DNA from: a bacterium
Lineage (GTDB): Bacteria > Electryoneota > JAOADG01
NCBI GenBank assembly: GCA_026417415.1
Contig: JAOADG010000033.1
Coordinates: forward strand, 1-34,931
Length of the DNA: 34,931 bases
Reading direction: 5' to 3'
Shown here: positions 1 through 7,166 of the stretch, piece after piece
How positions within the stretch are numbered: position 1 is the stretch's first letter
Layout: each line of letters opens with the position of its first letter
Position numbers and translations under genes: made by a program
The notes under the pieces: generated by a model
The model's input: the letters and a program-made list of their open reading frames with translations, nothing else
What the model was told of the DNA's origin: nothing
The model's database searches: none

Positions 1-85
1 GGAATAAGGGGGGTCCACCTTTTTAGTGACGGTGTGCTCTTTTTAGTAAAGGTGTACATGTTTGCTGTGTGTTTTAATGTCGTTC

Positions 86-116
86 ACCCCCCTGTGTCCC
101 CCCTTTGGATGCTTAA
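86..116 (+). repeat. Partial copy of hairpin repeat A
   Basis: A diverged left half of the repeat found complete at 152-225 and 789-863. It keeps the two C-runs separated by TGTGT and the GATGCTTAA stretch, but has lost the right arm of the hairpin. It appears to be a remnant of an older copy in the same repeat island. Confidence 0.6.
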
Positions 117-151
117 CGCCGTCAACTTTACCGAGTGGACAATGGAGCGTA

Positions 152-225
152 ACCCCCCTGTGTCCCCCCTTTTCGATGCTTAAAGCCGTTCGTTTATGCG
201 AATCGGTTCGTCGAAAAGGGGGGAT
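152..225 (+). repeat. Hairpin repeat A, copy 1
   Basis: The arms CCCCCCTTTTCGA (164-176) and TCGAAAAGGGGGG (211-223) are perfect 13-bp inverted repeats around a 34-nt loop. The same element recurs at 789-863 on the far side of the nuclease gene, with identical arms and a loop that differs at several bases. Conserved arms with a drifting loop suggest selection on the hairpin or recent copying. Confidence 0.85.
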
Positions 226-293
226 AATCGTCAAAAAAGGGGGATAAAATACCTTTGGGTAACACCTGTTTTGTTGTAAAACACGAAAGGTAA

Positions 294-370
294 ATATCCC
301 CCCTAAGCGCGAGGTATGTCGGATTAGATGGACGGTGTGTGATGTCCGCTTAGGGGGGAATAAGGGGGGT
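294..370 (+). repeat. Hairpin repeat B, copy 1
   Basis: The arms CCCCCCTAAGCG (298-309) and CGCTTAGGGGGG (347-358) form a perfect 12-bp stem, followed by the tail AATAAGGGGGGT. A nearly identical copy lies at 864-940, and the tail alone recurs at 1-14. This copy ends 7 bp before the -35 hexamer of the promoter for the nuclease gene. Confidence 0.85.
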
Positions 371-377
371 CCACCAC

Positions 378-406
378 TTGACAAAGGCAACGACTTGCAT
401 TAAATT
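378..406 (+). promoter_or_regulatory. Promoter of the DUF559 gene
   Basis: TTGACA (378-383) and TAAATT (401-406) are separated by exactly 17 bp. Transcription would begin at about 413, only about 8 nt before the ATG at 421. No Shine-Dalgarno sequence is visible there, so the message may be leaderless or nearly so. The promoter lies directly beside repeat B. Confidence 0.6.
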
Positions 407-420
407 AGAACCGCTTATTT

Positions 421-786
421 ATGAAAAATAAGATGAAGAAAAAACAGACCAATATCGAGTTTGCACGTCAAAACCGCAAAACAATGCCTAAAGCAGAGGT
501 AATCTTATGGCAACACATACGAAAAAAACAACTTGGTGTTCGGTTTCTAAGGCAATATTGTATTGATGCATACATCGTAGATTTCTATGCAAGTGACGTC
601 AAACTTGCCATTGAGGTAGATGGTGCAACCCATTGCTCAGATGAAGAAATCTCTTATGACCAAAAACGTACTCAAACTCTAAGTCAATATGGAATTGAAG
701 TCATTCGTTTTACAAATCAAGACATTTATCAGTCGTTGACCGGAGTGATAGAGACAATAAGAAATAAAATCGCAGAGCGTCTTTAA
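421..786 (+). CDS. DUF559 (Vsr-like) endonuclease-domain protein
   Basis: A 121-residue protein of the DUF559 family, which belongs to the PD-(D/E)XK/Vsr-like nuclease fold. Family hallmarks are visible in order: the PKAEVILWQHIRKKQLGVRF helix near residues 23-42, YIVDFYAS (about 51-58), IEVDGATH (about 64-71) with the acidic residues expected at the metal site, and GIEVIRFTNQDI near the end. The length is normal for the family. The gene sits between two A-B pairs of hairpin repeats (152-370 and 789-940) and has its own promoter but no visible ribosome site. Cellular function is not established for this family. The setting suggests a selfish or repeat-associated nuclease, which is inference. 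The family assignment is confident and the substrate is unknown. Confidence 0.85.
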   Translation: MKNKMKKKQTNIEFARQNRKTMPKAEVILWQHIRKKQLGVRFLRQYCIDAYIVDFYASDVKLAIEVDGATHCSDEEISYDQKRTQTLSQYGIEVIRFTNQDIYQSLTGVIETIRNKIAERL

Positions 787-788
787 TG

Positions 789-863
789 ACCCCCCTGTGT
801 CCCCCCTTTTCGATGCTTAAAGCCGTTGGTTTTATGCAAATCGGCTCGTCGAAAAGGGGGGAT
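789..863 (+). repeat. Hairpin repeat A, copy 2
   Basis: It starts 2 bp after the stop codon of the DUF559 gene. The arms CCCCCCTTTTCGA (801-813) and TCGAAAAGGGGGG (849-861) are identical to copy 1, while the loop differs. It runs directly into repeat B copy 2. The adjoining stem could also act as a transcription stop, but no T-run follows it. Confidence 0.85.
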
Positions 864-940
864 ATATCCCCCCTAAGCGCGAGGTATGTCGGTTTAGATG
901 GACGGTGTGTGATGTCCGCTTAGGGGGGAATAAGGGGGGT
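864..940 (+). repeat. Hairpin repeat B, copy 2
   Basis: It has the same 12-bp arms as copy 1 (868-879 and 917-928), and the loop is almost identical. Its right arm and AATAAGGGGGGT tail also form the first segment of the 109-bp tandem repeat that follows. Confidence 0.85.
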
Positions 941-941
941 T

Positions 942-1199
942 AAAGACATCCCCTAAAAAGCGATAACTACTCCGAATCGTTTACCTTCCTTGAGCATACC
1001 CGTCGCCCTATCCAAGTGCAATGACCGCTTAGGTGGGAATAAGGGGGGTTAAAGACATCCCCTAAAAAGCGATAACTGCTCCGAATCGTTTACCTTCCTT
1101 GAGCATACCCCTCGCCCTATCCAAGTGTGATGTTCGCTTAGGGGGGAATAAGGGGGGTTAAAAACATCCCCTAAAAAGCGATAACTACTCCGAATCGTT
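942..1199 (-). repeat. 109-bp tandem repeat, about 2.4 copies
   Basis: The units begin at 942, 1051 and 1160, a period of 109 bp, and differ by only a few bases. The third unit is partial (about 40 bp) and merges into the 3' end of the FN3 gene at 1185. On the minus strand each full unit holds a short open stretch ending in GMLKEGKRFGVVIAF and then a stop. This looks like the copied tail of some other gene, which I do not recognise. Each unit also carries the right arm of repeat B. Confidence 0.8.
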
Positions 1200-2207
1200 C
1201 ACGAAGGCGGTGACACGATAGAAATACTGCCCCGTAACGCCCACATCCGTATAGGTGAAGGTATTCCCACTTACGGTTGCAATCAAAGTTCCGCTAGACG
1301 GCGGAGTGAAATGTCCAGTGGTATGCCGATAAATACGAAATCCATCCATCGGCACATTGGGTTGTGACCAAGTTAGTATCGCCCGCTGATTTTGTAAATC
1401 GTACGTGATCACTAAAAATTGGGGTGCATCCGGTGGTACTAATACCAACACTTGCCTCATAAAGGGATGTGACCACTTCCCCGCACTGTCTTTGATACGC
1501 ACTCCCATATTGTGATACCCTGCAGATAGAGCGCTTAAATTGGCTACAAATTGCGCCGTCAAAGAATCTGCCGCTGGGTTAAAGGGGTAGTACAACCCAT
1601 TTCCTGCCCCCGGGTCGGAATCAAAAAATACCTCTGCACCCACCACTTGGGAGCGGTTGTACTCTACTGCTTCTACCCACAAGGGTCTTACCACAGGCAT
1701 AGAATGCGCACCATAAGTATCTACCGCACGAAAACAAAGCCAATGAAAACCGGGGGTAACGTGATTCAGCGGAATAATAAGATTTTGCAACGTGGTATCG
1801 TTCCCATTATACGGGAGTGGATTAGCAAACTCAACACCGGGGTCATTATCCAAGAAATATTCCAACCGTGCAATATTGGGACGGTTAAGTGCTGTCCTTT
1901 CTACCCATACCCGATGGACTTGCGGCAACCCCCACACTCCATTTTGACGCGCACGTATGTACAGTTTGTGCATTCCACCACTTAACACAGGAGAGGTTAA
2001 ATTTAACTGCAACGTTAACGATTCCGCTGGTGTTATTGCAATCGGTATCCCATTCCCATAACCGGGATCGGTGTCAAAAAAATATTCCACCGCATCCACA
2101 ATTTGGGCAGACGAAGGAAGGTATAAGAGTATGCTAACCCCTATCCAAACCCCTAACCGTAACCCTGCGAAAATGTTTCTCAAATGATGGTATTGACGAT
2201 AAAACAT
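1185..2207 (-). CDS. Secreted FN3 protein, 3'-truncated by repeat
   Basis: A 340-residue secreted protein. A long N-terminal signal-like segment (hydrophobic about 17-34, ending SSAQ) is followed by three internal repeats of about 75 residues. These start with VEYFFDTDPG (40-49), LEYFLDNDPG (115-124) and AEVFFDSDPG (191-200). A fibronectin type III domain covers about 259-340. The protein stops at FVNDSE, inside the last FN3 strand and without the usual final strand or any T9SS sorting domain. The stop codon lies within the 109-bp repeat, so the original C-terminus was probably lost when the repeat arrived. The start has a good ribosome site (AAAGGGGC). The decayed beta-helix gene lies 14 bp upstream. 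Function is unknown; surface or extracellular display is likely. Confidence 0.75.
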   Translation of the reverse strand: MFYRQYHHLRNIFAGLRLGVWIGVSILLYLPSSAQIVDAVEYFFDTDPGYGNGIPIAITPAESLTLQLNLTSPVLSGGMHKLYIRARQNGVWGLPQVHRVWVERTALNRPNIARLEYFLDNDPGVEFANPLPYNGNDTTLQNLIIPLNHVTPGFHWLCFRAVDTYGAHSMPVVRPLWVEAVEYNRSQVVGAEVFFDSDPGAGNGLYYPFNPAADSLTAQFVANLSALSAGYHNMGVRIKDSAGKWSHPFMRQVLVLVPPDAPQFLVITYDLQNQRAILTWSQPNVPMDGFRIYRHTTGHFTPPSSGTLIATVSGNTFTYTDVGVTGQYFYRVTAFVNDSE

Positions 2208-2221
2208 AGATAGCCCCTTTC

Positions 2222-2947
2222 CTAATTTCTCCCACGCACGCGAATAGTAATCGGCAAGCCGTTTACCGTACTTCCGGAGGTGGGTGCTTGCAAATAGGTA
2301 ATGGTGGGCAGATTAGGAATCCCACTAAGCACATACGGATACGGTCCACCAAATACTCCCATATCCACTCCCCCTTGACCGCTACCAATAGCAGGCGAGT
2401 TGGGCGCCAAAAGAAAATAGCGATCAAAAGAGTTATTCACTTGGAACACCGTGTTCATGTTCACGTTTTGAAGATTGTTATTTGACGCAGGAAATTGAAC
2501 AGTGTTGCACATGGAATAGGAGATCATATTGTTATTGGCAATAAAATTCCCATTGCGTAAAATGCAATTGGTAATCAACGCATTGTACACGTTGAGGTTA
2601 TAGAGCGAAAAAACACAGTTGGTAAAAGTAATTGCACCCGCACCGCTGACCCCATACACAGAATTGTTTGTGCTTTGGAAAATGGTATTTCGAATCACCG
2701 CATTACTAGAATTGGAATACAGATACAACATATAATAGAGGGTAGAGGACGCAGTGCACACAATATAACACTGTTCAATAATGACACCGGGAGCATTTAC
2801 TTCAATCATATGGCTACTTCCCGAATAGGCACAATAGTTTTACATTGGATGCTGGGTTGGTGCTGTTATCTACCAATAAGATCGCGGCAGAAGCAGAAAA
2901 CGTGAAATAAATCACAAAAAGGATAGAAAACAAAAGTTAACTTTCAT
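2222..2947 (-). pseudogene. Decayed parallel beta-helix secreted protein
   Basis: The open part (2222-2809, 195 codons) reads as right-handed beta-helix repeats, with AVIRNTIFQS, TFTNCVFS and ITNCILRNG rungs and the usual SPAIGSGQGGVDMGVFGG end. It has no sensible start. Reading on 5' in the same frame gives NYCAYSGSSH immediately before it, then a stop. A proper start exists at 2947 (ATG with AGGA-type ribosome site at 2951-2956). It encodes MKVNFCFLSF and then hits a stop; shifting frame restores a signal peptide (VIYFTFSASA) and the sequence LLVDNSTNPASNV, typical of this family's N-terminus. So at least two frame breaks, and probably an internal deletion, separate the signal peptide from the helix. 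It could instead be a sequencing-error artefact. Confidence 0.65.
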
Positions 2948-3252
2948 GGTTCCTCCAAATTGTTGTTGAAGTCAAAAAAATGGGAAAGTTTGTTTATTTC
3001 ATCTTTTTTAAAAAATCAAGTGTTAAGATGGCCTGTAAAATTCAAACGTGTGGTATAAAACACACATTTCTTACAAAATTCATCCTATCGCCAAACTGTT
3101 ATTCCCAAAATCGTTCCTTCTAATCCAAAGGGTAATCGGTTCTCTATCCTCTTTTTCTCAAATTCCTTCCGCTGCATCATTCGCTTTCTAAAAAGAAAAC
3201 TCCTGATATATTCAGGAGTTAGGAAAAAAATGGAGTAGAGTAGGTTTAGGAC
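2948..3252. other. Intergenic region before the lexA operon
   Basis: AT-rich DNA between the divergent beta-helix remnant and lexA. The only structure I see is the hairpin at 3198-3220. No open frame here looks coding. Confidence 0.5.
3198..3220 (-). terminator. Hairpin, possible leftward terminator
   Basis: AACTCCTGA and TCAGGAGTT form a perfect 9-bp stem with a 5-nt loop. On the minus strand it is followed by TTTTCTTTTT, as in an intrinsic terminator. No known gene would be stopped by it, so it may block antisense reading or be an operator-like site upstream of the lexA promoter. Confidence 0.4.
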
Positions 3253-3281
3253 TTGCATGGTTGAAATAATTCAACTATATT
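3253..3281 (+). promoter_or_regulatory. lexA promoter with internal SOS-box-like palindrome
   Basis: TTGCAT (3253-3258) and TATATT (3276-3281) are 17 bp apart. The spacer is almost filled by a perfect inverted repeat, GTTGAA-ATAA-TTCAAC (3260-3275). A repressor bound there would block RNA polymerase directly. With lexA as the first gene, the simplest reading is a LexA operator that autoregulates the operon. I saw no second copy of this palindrome in the window. Confidence 0.75.
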
Positions 3282-3318
3282 CAGTGAAAGTAAGCGAAAC
3301 AATGATTATGGAGGTTCT

Positions 3319-3939
3319 ATGCCACGCCCGACCCTATCACCTACTCAAGCGCAGTATCTTCAGTGGATTGCTGCATTTTGGAGATCTCAACACCGTTCTC
3401 CTACACTCTTGGAGGCAAGCCGTCATTTTCATACTTCTTGGCAAAATGCAGCCAAACATATCTTAGCGTTAACTCGCAAAGGGTACCTGCATACGGATCG
3501 GAAAGGTCCGGTGCGTTCGCTGCAAATCTTAGAAGAAGACGGAAGCATCTGGCAACCCAACCAACTTCCTTTAGTTGGGAAAGTAGCGGCAGGCAAGCCC
3601 ATCTTGGCGGTAGAGAATCGGATCGGCAAGATCACGGTGGACGAATCGTTTCTGAAACGTGGTGCCAACTTTACGCTGGTAGTGGAAGGAGATTCAATGG
3701 TGGATGTCGGAATTTTACCGGGCGACAAAGTGATTATCCGCCAGCAATCAAGTGCTGCCTCGGGTCAGATTGCATTGGTATTGGTGGACGAAGAAGCCAC
3801 CATCAAACGGTATTACCCGTTGGCAGATGGAACCGTCCGCTTAAAAGCAGAAAACTCAAACTATGCGGATTGGATTGTACCGTCGGAACGCTGTCAGGTT
3901 CAAGGGGTTGTGATTGGCTTGTTCCGCGAAATTGAATAA
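3319..3939 (+). CDS. lexA: LexA SOS repressor
   Basis: A 206-residue LexA. It represses SOS genes and, when stimulated by RecA filaments on single-stranded DNA, cuts itself. The N-terminal winged helix covers about 1-70 (LSPTQAQYLQWI, then a helix-turn-helix around SPTLLEASRHFH). The self-cleavage site is Ala91-Gly92 in VGKVAAGKPI. The catalytic serine is Ser126 in GDSMVDVGILPGD and the lysine is Lys163 in ATIKRYY, so the protease appears intact. Length matches typical LexA (about 200). GGAGG lies 4 nt upstream of the ATG. The gene heads an operon with the UmuD'-like and umuC genes, behind a promoter whose spacer holds a perfect palindrome. Assignment is firm. Confidence 0.95.
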   Translation: MPRPTLSPTQAQYLQWIAAFWRSQHRSPTLLEASRHFHTSWQNAAKHILALTRKGYLHTDRKGPVRSLQILEEDGSIWQPNQLPLVGKVAAGKPILAVENRIGKITVDESFLKRGANFTLVVEGDSMVDVGILPGDKVIIRQQSSAASGQIALVLVDEEATIKRYYPLADGTVRLKAENSNYADWIVPSERCQVQGVVIGLFREIE

Positions 3940-3959
3940 TCAGGTAGGAGGAAACAACG

Positions 3960-4343
3960 ATGCAACGACAAGTGGTCGGATTTGCTTCGCCTGCACAGGA
4001 TTTGATTAGCGACGATTTTACCTTAGACAAGTATCTGGTGGAACACCCGCTCAATACCATGTTTTTGGTGATGGAAAGCGATGCTATGAAAGGCGTAATC
4101 CAGCAAGGCGATCTGGTGATTGTAGAGCGCACCACCCAAGCCCAAACAGGCCAAATTGTGTTGGCACAGATGGATGGCACGTATTTCATCCGTTATTTAG
4201 GGATGGATAGAAAGGGGATGTTTTTGTACGGCACGGCTCGCAATCTGACCCCTCTACGACCCACCAACGAGATTGTGATTGTCGGGGTGGTCACAGGATT
4301 AGCCAGAAAATTTCGCTATGCCCATTTATCCAAAAAACGGTAA
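3960..4343 (+). CDS. UmuD'-like protein lacking the protease dyad
   Basis: A 127-residue S24/LexA-family protein aligning with UmuD from its cleavage site onward: VVGFASPAQD matches CGFPSPA-D of UmuD, preceded by only 6 residues rather than about 24. UmuD normally cuts itself to UmuD', which joins UmuC as the polymerase V accessory subunit. Here the catalytic serine position reads Ala42 (ESDAMKG where UmuD has SGDSM) and the catalytic lysine position reads Arg78 (YFIRYL where UmuD has FTVKKL). The protein therefore seems to be made already in the processed form and to be unable to self-cleave. A GGAGG site precedes the ATG, and the gene lies 20 bp after lexA and 27 bp before umuC. The family assignment is confident. 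Loss of proteolysis is read directly from sequence; constitutive UmuD' action is inferred. Confidence 0.85.
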   Translation: MQRQVVGFASPAQDLISDDFTLDKYLVEHPLNTMFLVMESDAMKGVIQQGDLVIVERTTQAQTGQIVLAQMDGTYFIRYLGMDRKGMFLYGTARNLTPLRPTNEIVIVGVVTGLARKFRYAHLSKKR

Positions 4344-4370
4344 AACTTAGTCAAAACGGAGGGATACCTG

Positions 4371-5597
4371 ATGAGCCAGAAAATGATCCTCCATTTGGAT
4401 GCAGATTCGTTTTATGTCGCCGCAGAGCGGCTGGCGCATCCTCATTTGCAACATGTGCCACTGGCGGTGCTTTCATCGCTGGACGCTTTCGTCATTGCAC
4501 GCAGTTACGAACTGAAGCCGTTGGGCATCAAAGTGGGTACACCGAAATGGGAAGCCCAGTCCATTGCCCCGAATGCACTGTTTATCCCTGCGGATTTTTC
4601 TCGCTATGGAAAAGTGAGCCGCCAGATGTTTCAAGTGGTTAGAGATCTTGCCCCCTTGGTAGAAGAATATAGCATTGACGAAGCATTTGCCGATCTAAGT
4701 GGATTGGATACCTACTATCAAAAGAGTGCCAGCGAACTTTGCCAACTGATCAAAGATCGCATCCAACAACAAGTCGGTGTTACCGTGTCGGTCGGCTTAG
4801 CCAGCACCAAAACCTTAGCCAAATTGGCTTCGGAATACCGCAAACCCAACGGGTTGTTTGTGGTGACCGAACAGAATCTGCACGCTTTTTTGGCTGACCG
4901 CGCAGTTCATGAAATCTGGGGAATTGGTGATAAACGTGGCCCGAAACTCAAAGAAAAAGGGGTTGAGACCGCCTTGGATTTTTACCAACTCCCTTTGGAA
5001 ACCGTGATGCGCTGGATGGGCAAGCATGGCGTCGATCTGTGGTTAGAACTGCACGGACATTGCATTTCACCGGTTACAGAAACCTATGCACCCCCCAAAA
5101 GTGTTTCCAGAACCGCCAACTTTGAACTCAAGTCCGCGCGACCCGAAGTGGTCTTTGCTGCATTGTCCCATCATACCGCCAAAGTAGTGGCAATACTGGT
5201 AGAGGATGGTTTGTTTACCCGCCACCTTTCCATTTTTTTAAGACGAAAAGATTTTACTTTTGATGTTGCCAGTTGCAAGTTGCCGTATCCCACCCAAAAC
5301 TATCAAGTGATTGTCGCTGCCGTCCGCAATCTGTTTGAGCAATGTTTTCAACGCGGAGTGGTGTATCGCGGTTCGGGAATCGTGGCCGCCATTGATCCCA
5401 ACGGTGCGTTTGATTTGGATCTGTTTGTAGAATACGAACGTGAACAAAAGGTCGCCAACCTTACCCAAGCCATCACTCAACTCAATCGCAAATATGGCAA
5501 AGGGACAATGAAGTACCTTTGTACCATGCACCACCCGAAGCCAAAAGTGCGTAAAGACGAACAGCGGTTGGCTTTGCCCATCGTGAAGGCACAATAA
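4371..5597 (+). CDS. umuC: Y-family translesion DNA polymerase (UmuC-like)
   Basis: A 408-residue Y-family polymerase that copies past damaged bases. The palm carboxylates are visible: Asp10 in HLDADSFY, and Asp103-Glu104 in YSIDEAF. Tyr15 is at the steric-gate position that excludes ribonucleotides. The VLSSLDAFVIARSYELKPLG segment is nearer UmuC (VLSNNDGCVIAR) than DinB, and length is close to UmuC (about 420). The helix-hairpin-helix region falls around HEIWGIGDKRGPKLKEKG (about 180-200) and the little finger follows. The tail EQRLALPIVKAQ resembles a beta-clamp-binding peptide, or the end of the UmuC DUF4113 segment. GGAGG precedes the start. It is the last gene of the lexA operon, with a terminator 50 bp after the stop. 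Confidence 0.9.
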   Translation: MSQKMILHLDADSFYVAAERLAHPHLQHVPLAVLSSLDAFVIARSYELKPLGIKVGTPKWEAQSIAPNALFIPADFSRYGKVSRQMFQVVRDLAPLVEEYSIDEAFADLSGLDTYYQKSASELCQLIKDRIQQQVGVTVSVGLASTKTLAKLASEYRKPNGLFVVTEQNLHAFLADRAVHEIWGIGDKRGPKLKEKGVETALDFYQLPLETVMRWMGKHGVDLWLELHGHCISPVTETYAPPKSVSRTANFELKSARPEVVFAALSHHTAKVVAILVEDGLFTRHLSIFLRRKDFTFDVASCKLPYPTQNYQVIVAAVRNLFEQCFQRGVVYRGSGIVAAIDPNGAFDLDLFVEYEREQKVANLTQAITQLNRKYGKGTMKYLCTMHHPKPKVRKDEQRLALPIVKAQ

Positions 5598-5647
5598 ACC
5601 GAAAGGATGACCAAGCAGGCGAAAGCAATTGGAACGCCATCAACACC

Positions 5648-5676
5648 ACGGTTGGGCTAAACCGTCCCTTTTTTTT
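5648..5676 (+). terminator. Terminator of the lexA-umuC operon
   Basis: ACGGTT (5648-5653) pairs with AACCGT (5660-5665) around GGGCTA, followed by CCC and eight Ts. The stem is short, but the T-run is strong and it is correctly placed after umuC. Confidence 0.7.
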
Positions 5677-5713
5677 ACGCATACGAAAAAAAATAGAAGA
5701 TGGGTTGGGATGC

Positions 5714-5742
5714 TTGCATTTGAAGACGGAATGTATTATTAT
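5714..5742 (+). promoter_or_regulatory. Promoter of the coiled-coil gene
   Basis: TTGCAT (5714-5719) and TATTAT (5737-5742) are 17 bp apart. The -35 is identical to that of lexA. The spacer begins TTGAA like the lexA operator but lacks the TTCAA half, so it does not qualify as the same palindrome. Confidence 0.55.
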
Positions 5743-5788
5743 TCGTTTTTTATGAACCATGTTTCCTGTTTGGAAAAGGAGTACACTT

Positions 5789-7090
5789 ATGAAACTGCTA
5801 CAATCCATGCTAACGGATATTCAACAATGGATGGATCGGGTAAGTTTATTGGAATTCTACGAGAACCCGAAAAAACTGGATTTGGATGCTAAGTTTAACC
5901 AGATGATTGAAACCATCCGTTCCAATGAACCGAAACGATATGAAAAAATGTCGTTGTTTGAAATTTTGAACGATATTAGCCATCGCAATAAGACCGACAA
6001 TATGAAAGCCATTGAGCGGTTAGACCGTGAAAAGAGTGAAATTGACCTTAGGTTTGATGAACAGATCAAACGGATTCGCAACGAGATGATTATTGAAGAG
6101 GGGCAAGTCAAACGCATCAAAAACCAATTGGAAACCATCCCCAAGACCCTTGCAGAACTGGATGAAAAAAACAAAAAATTTGAACGTGAACTCAATATCT
6201 TAAAAGAGTTGGAATCCAATCCGAAATATGAAGCCGATATCGTCAATCTTACAGAAGCCATCAAAGCCAATGAGCAGACCCGCGAGCAGCTGTTAAAACA
6301 AGAGGAGTCGCTAAAAACCGATTTGGCAAAGTACAACGAACGGCTGATTGTTTTGAAAGCGGAATTAGGAAAATTTACCGATGAAGAGCGTGCGAAACAC
6401 GTAATGAATCTGAAGAAGCAAATTGATGAATACGAACAGATTAACATCCAAGAAGAACGTGCACTCAAAGAATTGATGACCCTGTTCCACAAACATTTGG
6501 ACAATGCACTTTCGTTGCGTAATCATTTTGTGGTGATAGAAAGTCGCCTCAAACGGGATGATACTTTACCTTCCCATTGGCTTGAGTACTTAAACCAATG
6601 TTTTACGAACCATCCGACCACCATTGAAGGGTATTTCACCATTCCTACCAAGTGGGATCAATCCTACTTTATCCCTGCGGAAGTGACGGAAACGGAAACC
6701 ATCCATACCTTTGCATTGTTGATGTTACTCAAGCGTGCGCTGCCCGTTCCCAACAGTTCTATTACGGTCAATAAGGTCATCTATTTTGCACTACCCAATG
6801 GTTTGATGGCAACGATTAAAATGATTAAAAATCCGACCAAACGGTCCGCTTCCAAGTTGTACATCCTTAAACGTTTTGATGAAGATTTTCAAGAGTACGA
6901 TTGGTATCGTACCAACAATAGCAAAATCTATTATGAAAGCATTGAAGGGTTGTGGCTACAAACGGAAGAGTATTCCATTGAAATCCGTTTGCACGCTGTT
7001 CCGTTGCTGGTGGGTGGCTCGTGGGAAACGGTTGCTGCTATGTCCACCTCCACCTCTACCAAAAACAAAGAGGGAAAAGAAGCGTCCTAA
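5789..7090 (+). CDS. Coiled-coil protein of unknown function
   Basis: A 433-residue cytoplasmic protein; I do not recognise the family. I chose the ATG at 5789 because GGAG lies just upstream; an in-frame ATG at 5759 has no such site. Residues about 70-240 are rich in charged heptad-like stretches (IKRIRNEMIIEEGQ, LKTDLAKYNERLIVLKAEL), consistent with a long coiled coil. The C-terminal 180 residues look globular, with HWLEYLNQCF, a beta-rich YFTIPTKWDQSYFIPAEV segment and many aromatic residues. The last 20 residues are a Ser/Thr/Lys-rich tail. There is no signal peptide or membrane segment. It has its own promoter and terminator immediately after the lexA operon. A link to DNA damage is possible only by proximity. 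Confidence 0.75.
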   Translation: MKLLQSMLTDIQQWMDRVSLLEFYENPKKLDLDAKFNQMIETIRSNEPKRYEKMSLFEILNDISHRNKTDNMKAIERLDREKSEIDLRFDEQIKRIRNEMIIEEGQVKRIKNQLETIPKTLAELDEKNKKFERELNILKELESNPKYEADIVNLTEAIKANEQTREQLLKQEESLKTDLAKYNERLIVLKAELGKFTDEERAKHVMNLKKQIDEYEQINIQEERALKELMTLFHKHLDNALSLRNHFVVIESRLKRDDTLPSHWLEYLNQCFTNHPTTIEGYFTIPTKWDQSYFIPAEVTETETIHTFALLMLLKRALPVPNSSITVNKVIYFALPNGLMATIKMIKNPTKRSASKLYILKRFDEDFQEYDWYRTNNSKIYYESIEGLWLQTEEYSIEIRLHAVPLLVGGSWETVAAMSTSTSTKNKEGKEAS

Positions 7091-7134
7091 TTGACCCCCT
7101 TTATCATCAAGCAGACCATCCTAAAAATCGTATT

Positions 7135-7166
7135 CCCACCGCAAAGATACCGCGGTGGGATTTTTT
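7135..7166 (+). terminator. Terminator between convergent genes
   Basis: CCCACCGC (7135-7142) pairs with GCGGTGGG (7152-7159) around a 9-nt loop, followed by ATTTTTT. It ends the coiled-coil gene. On the other strand the tail is weaker (AATACGATTTTTA), so it may serve both directions. Confidence 0.8.

Noticed and set aside
43-390. 115-codon minus-strand ORF
   Set aside because: It is translated from the G/C-run repeats; its peptide pieces repeat with the DNA repeats and match no protein design.
942-1199. CRISPR-like array
   Set aside because: The units are 109 bp, contiguous and nearly identical throughout, with no unique spacers and no cas genes nearby.
5714-5742. Second LexA operator at the coiled-coil gene
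   Set aside because: The spacer has TTGAA but no matching TTCAA half, so the palindrome is absent.
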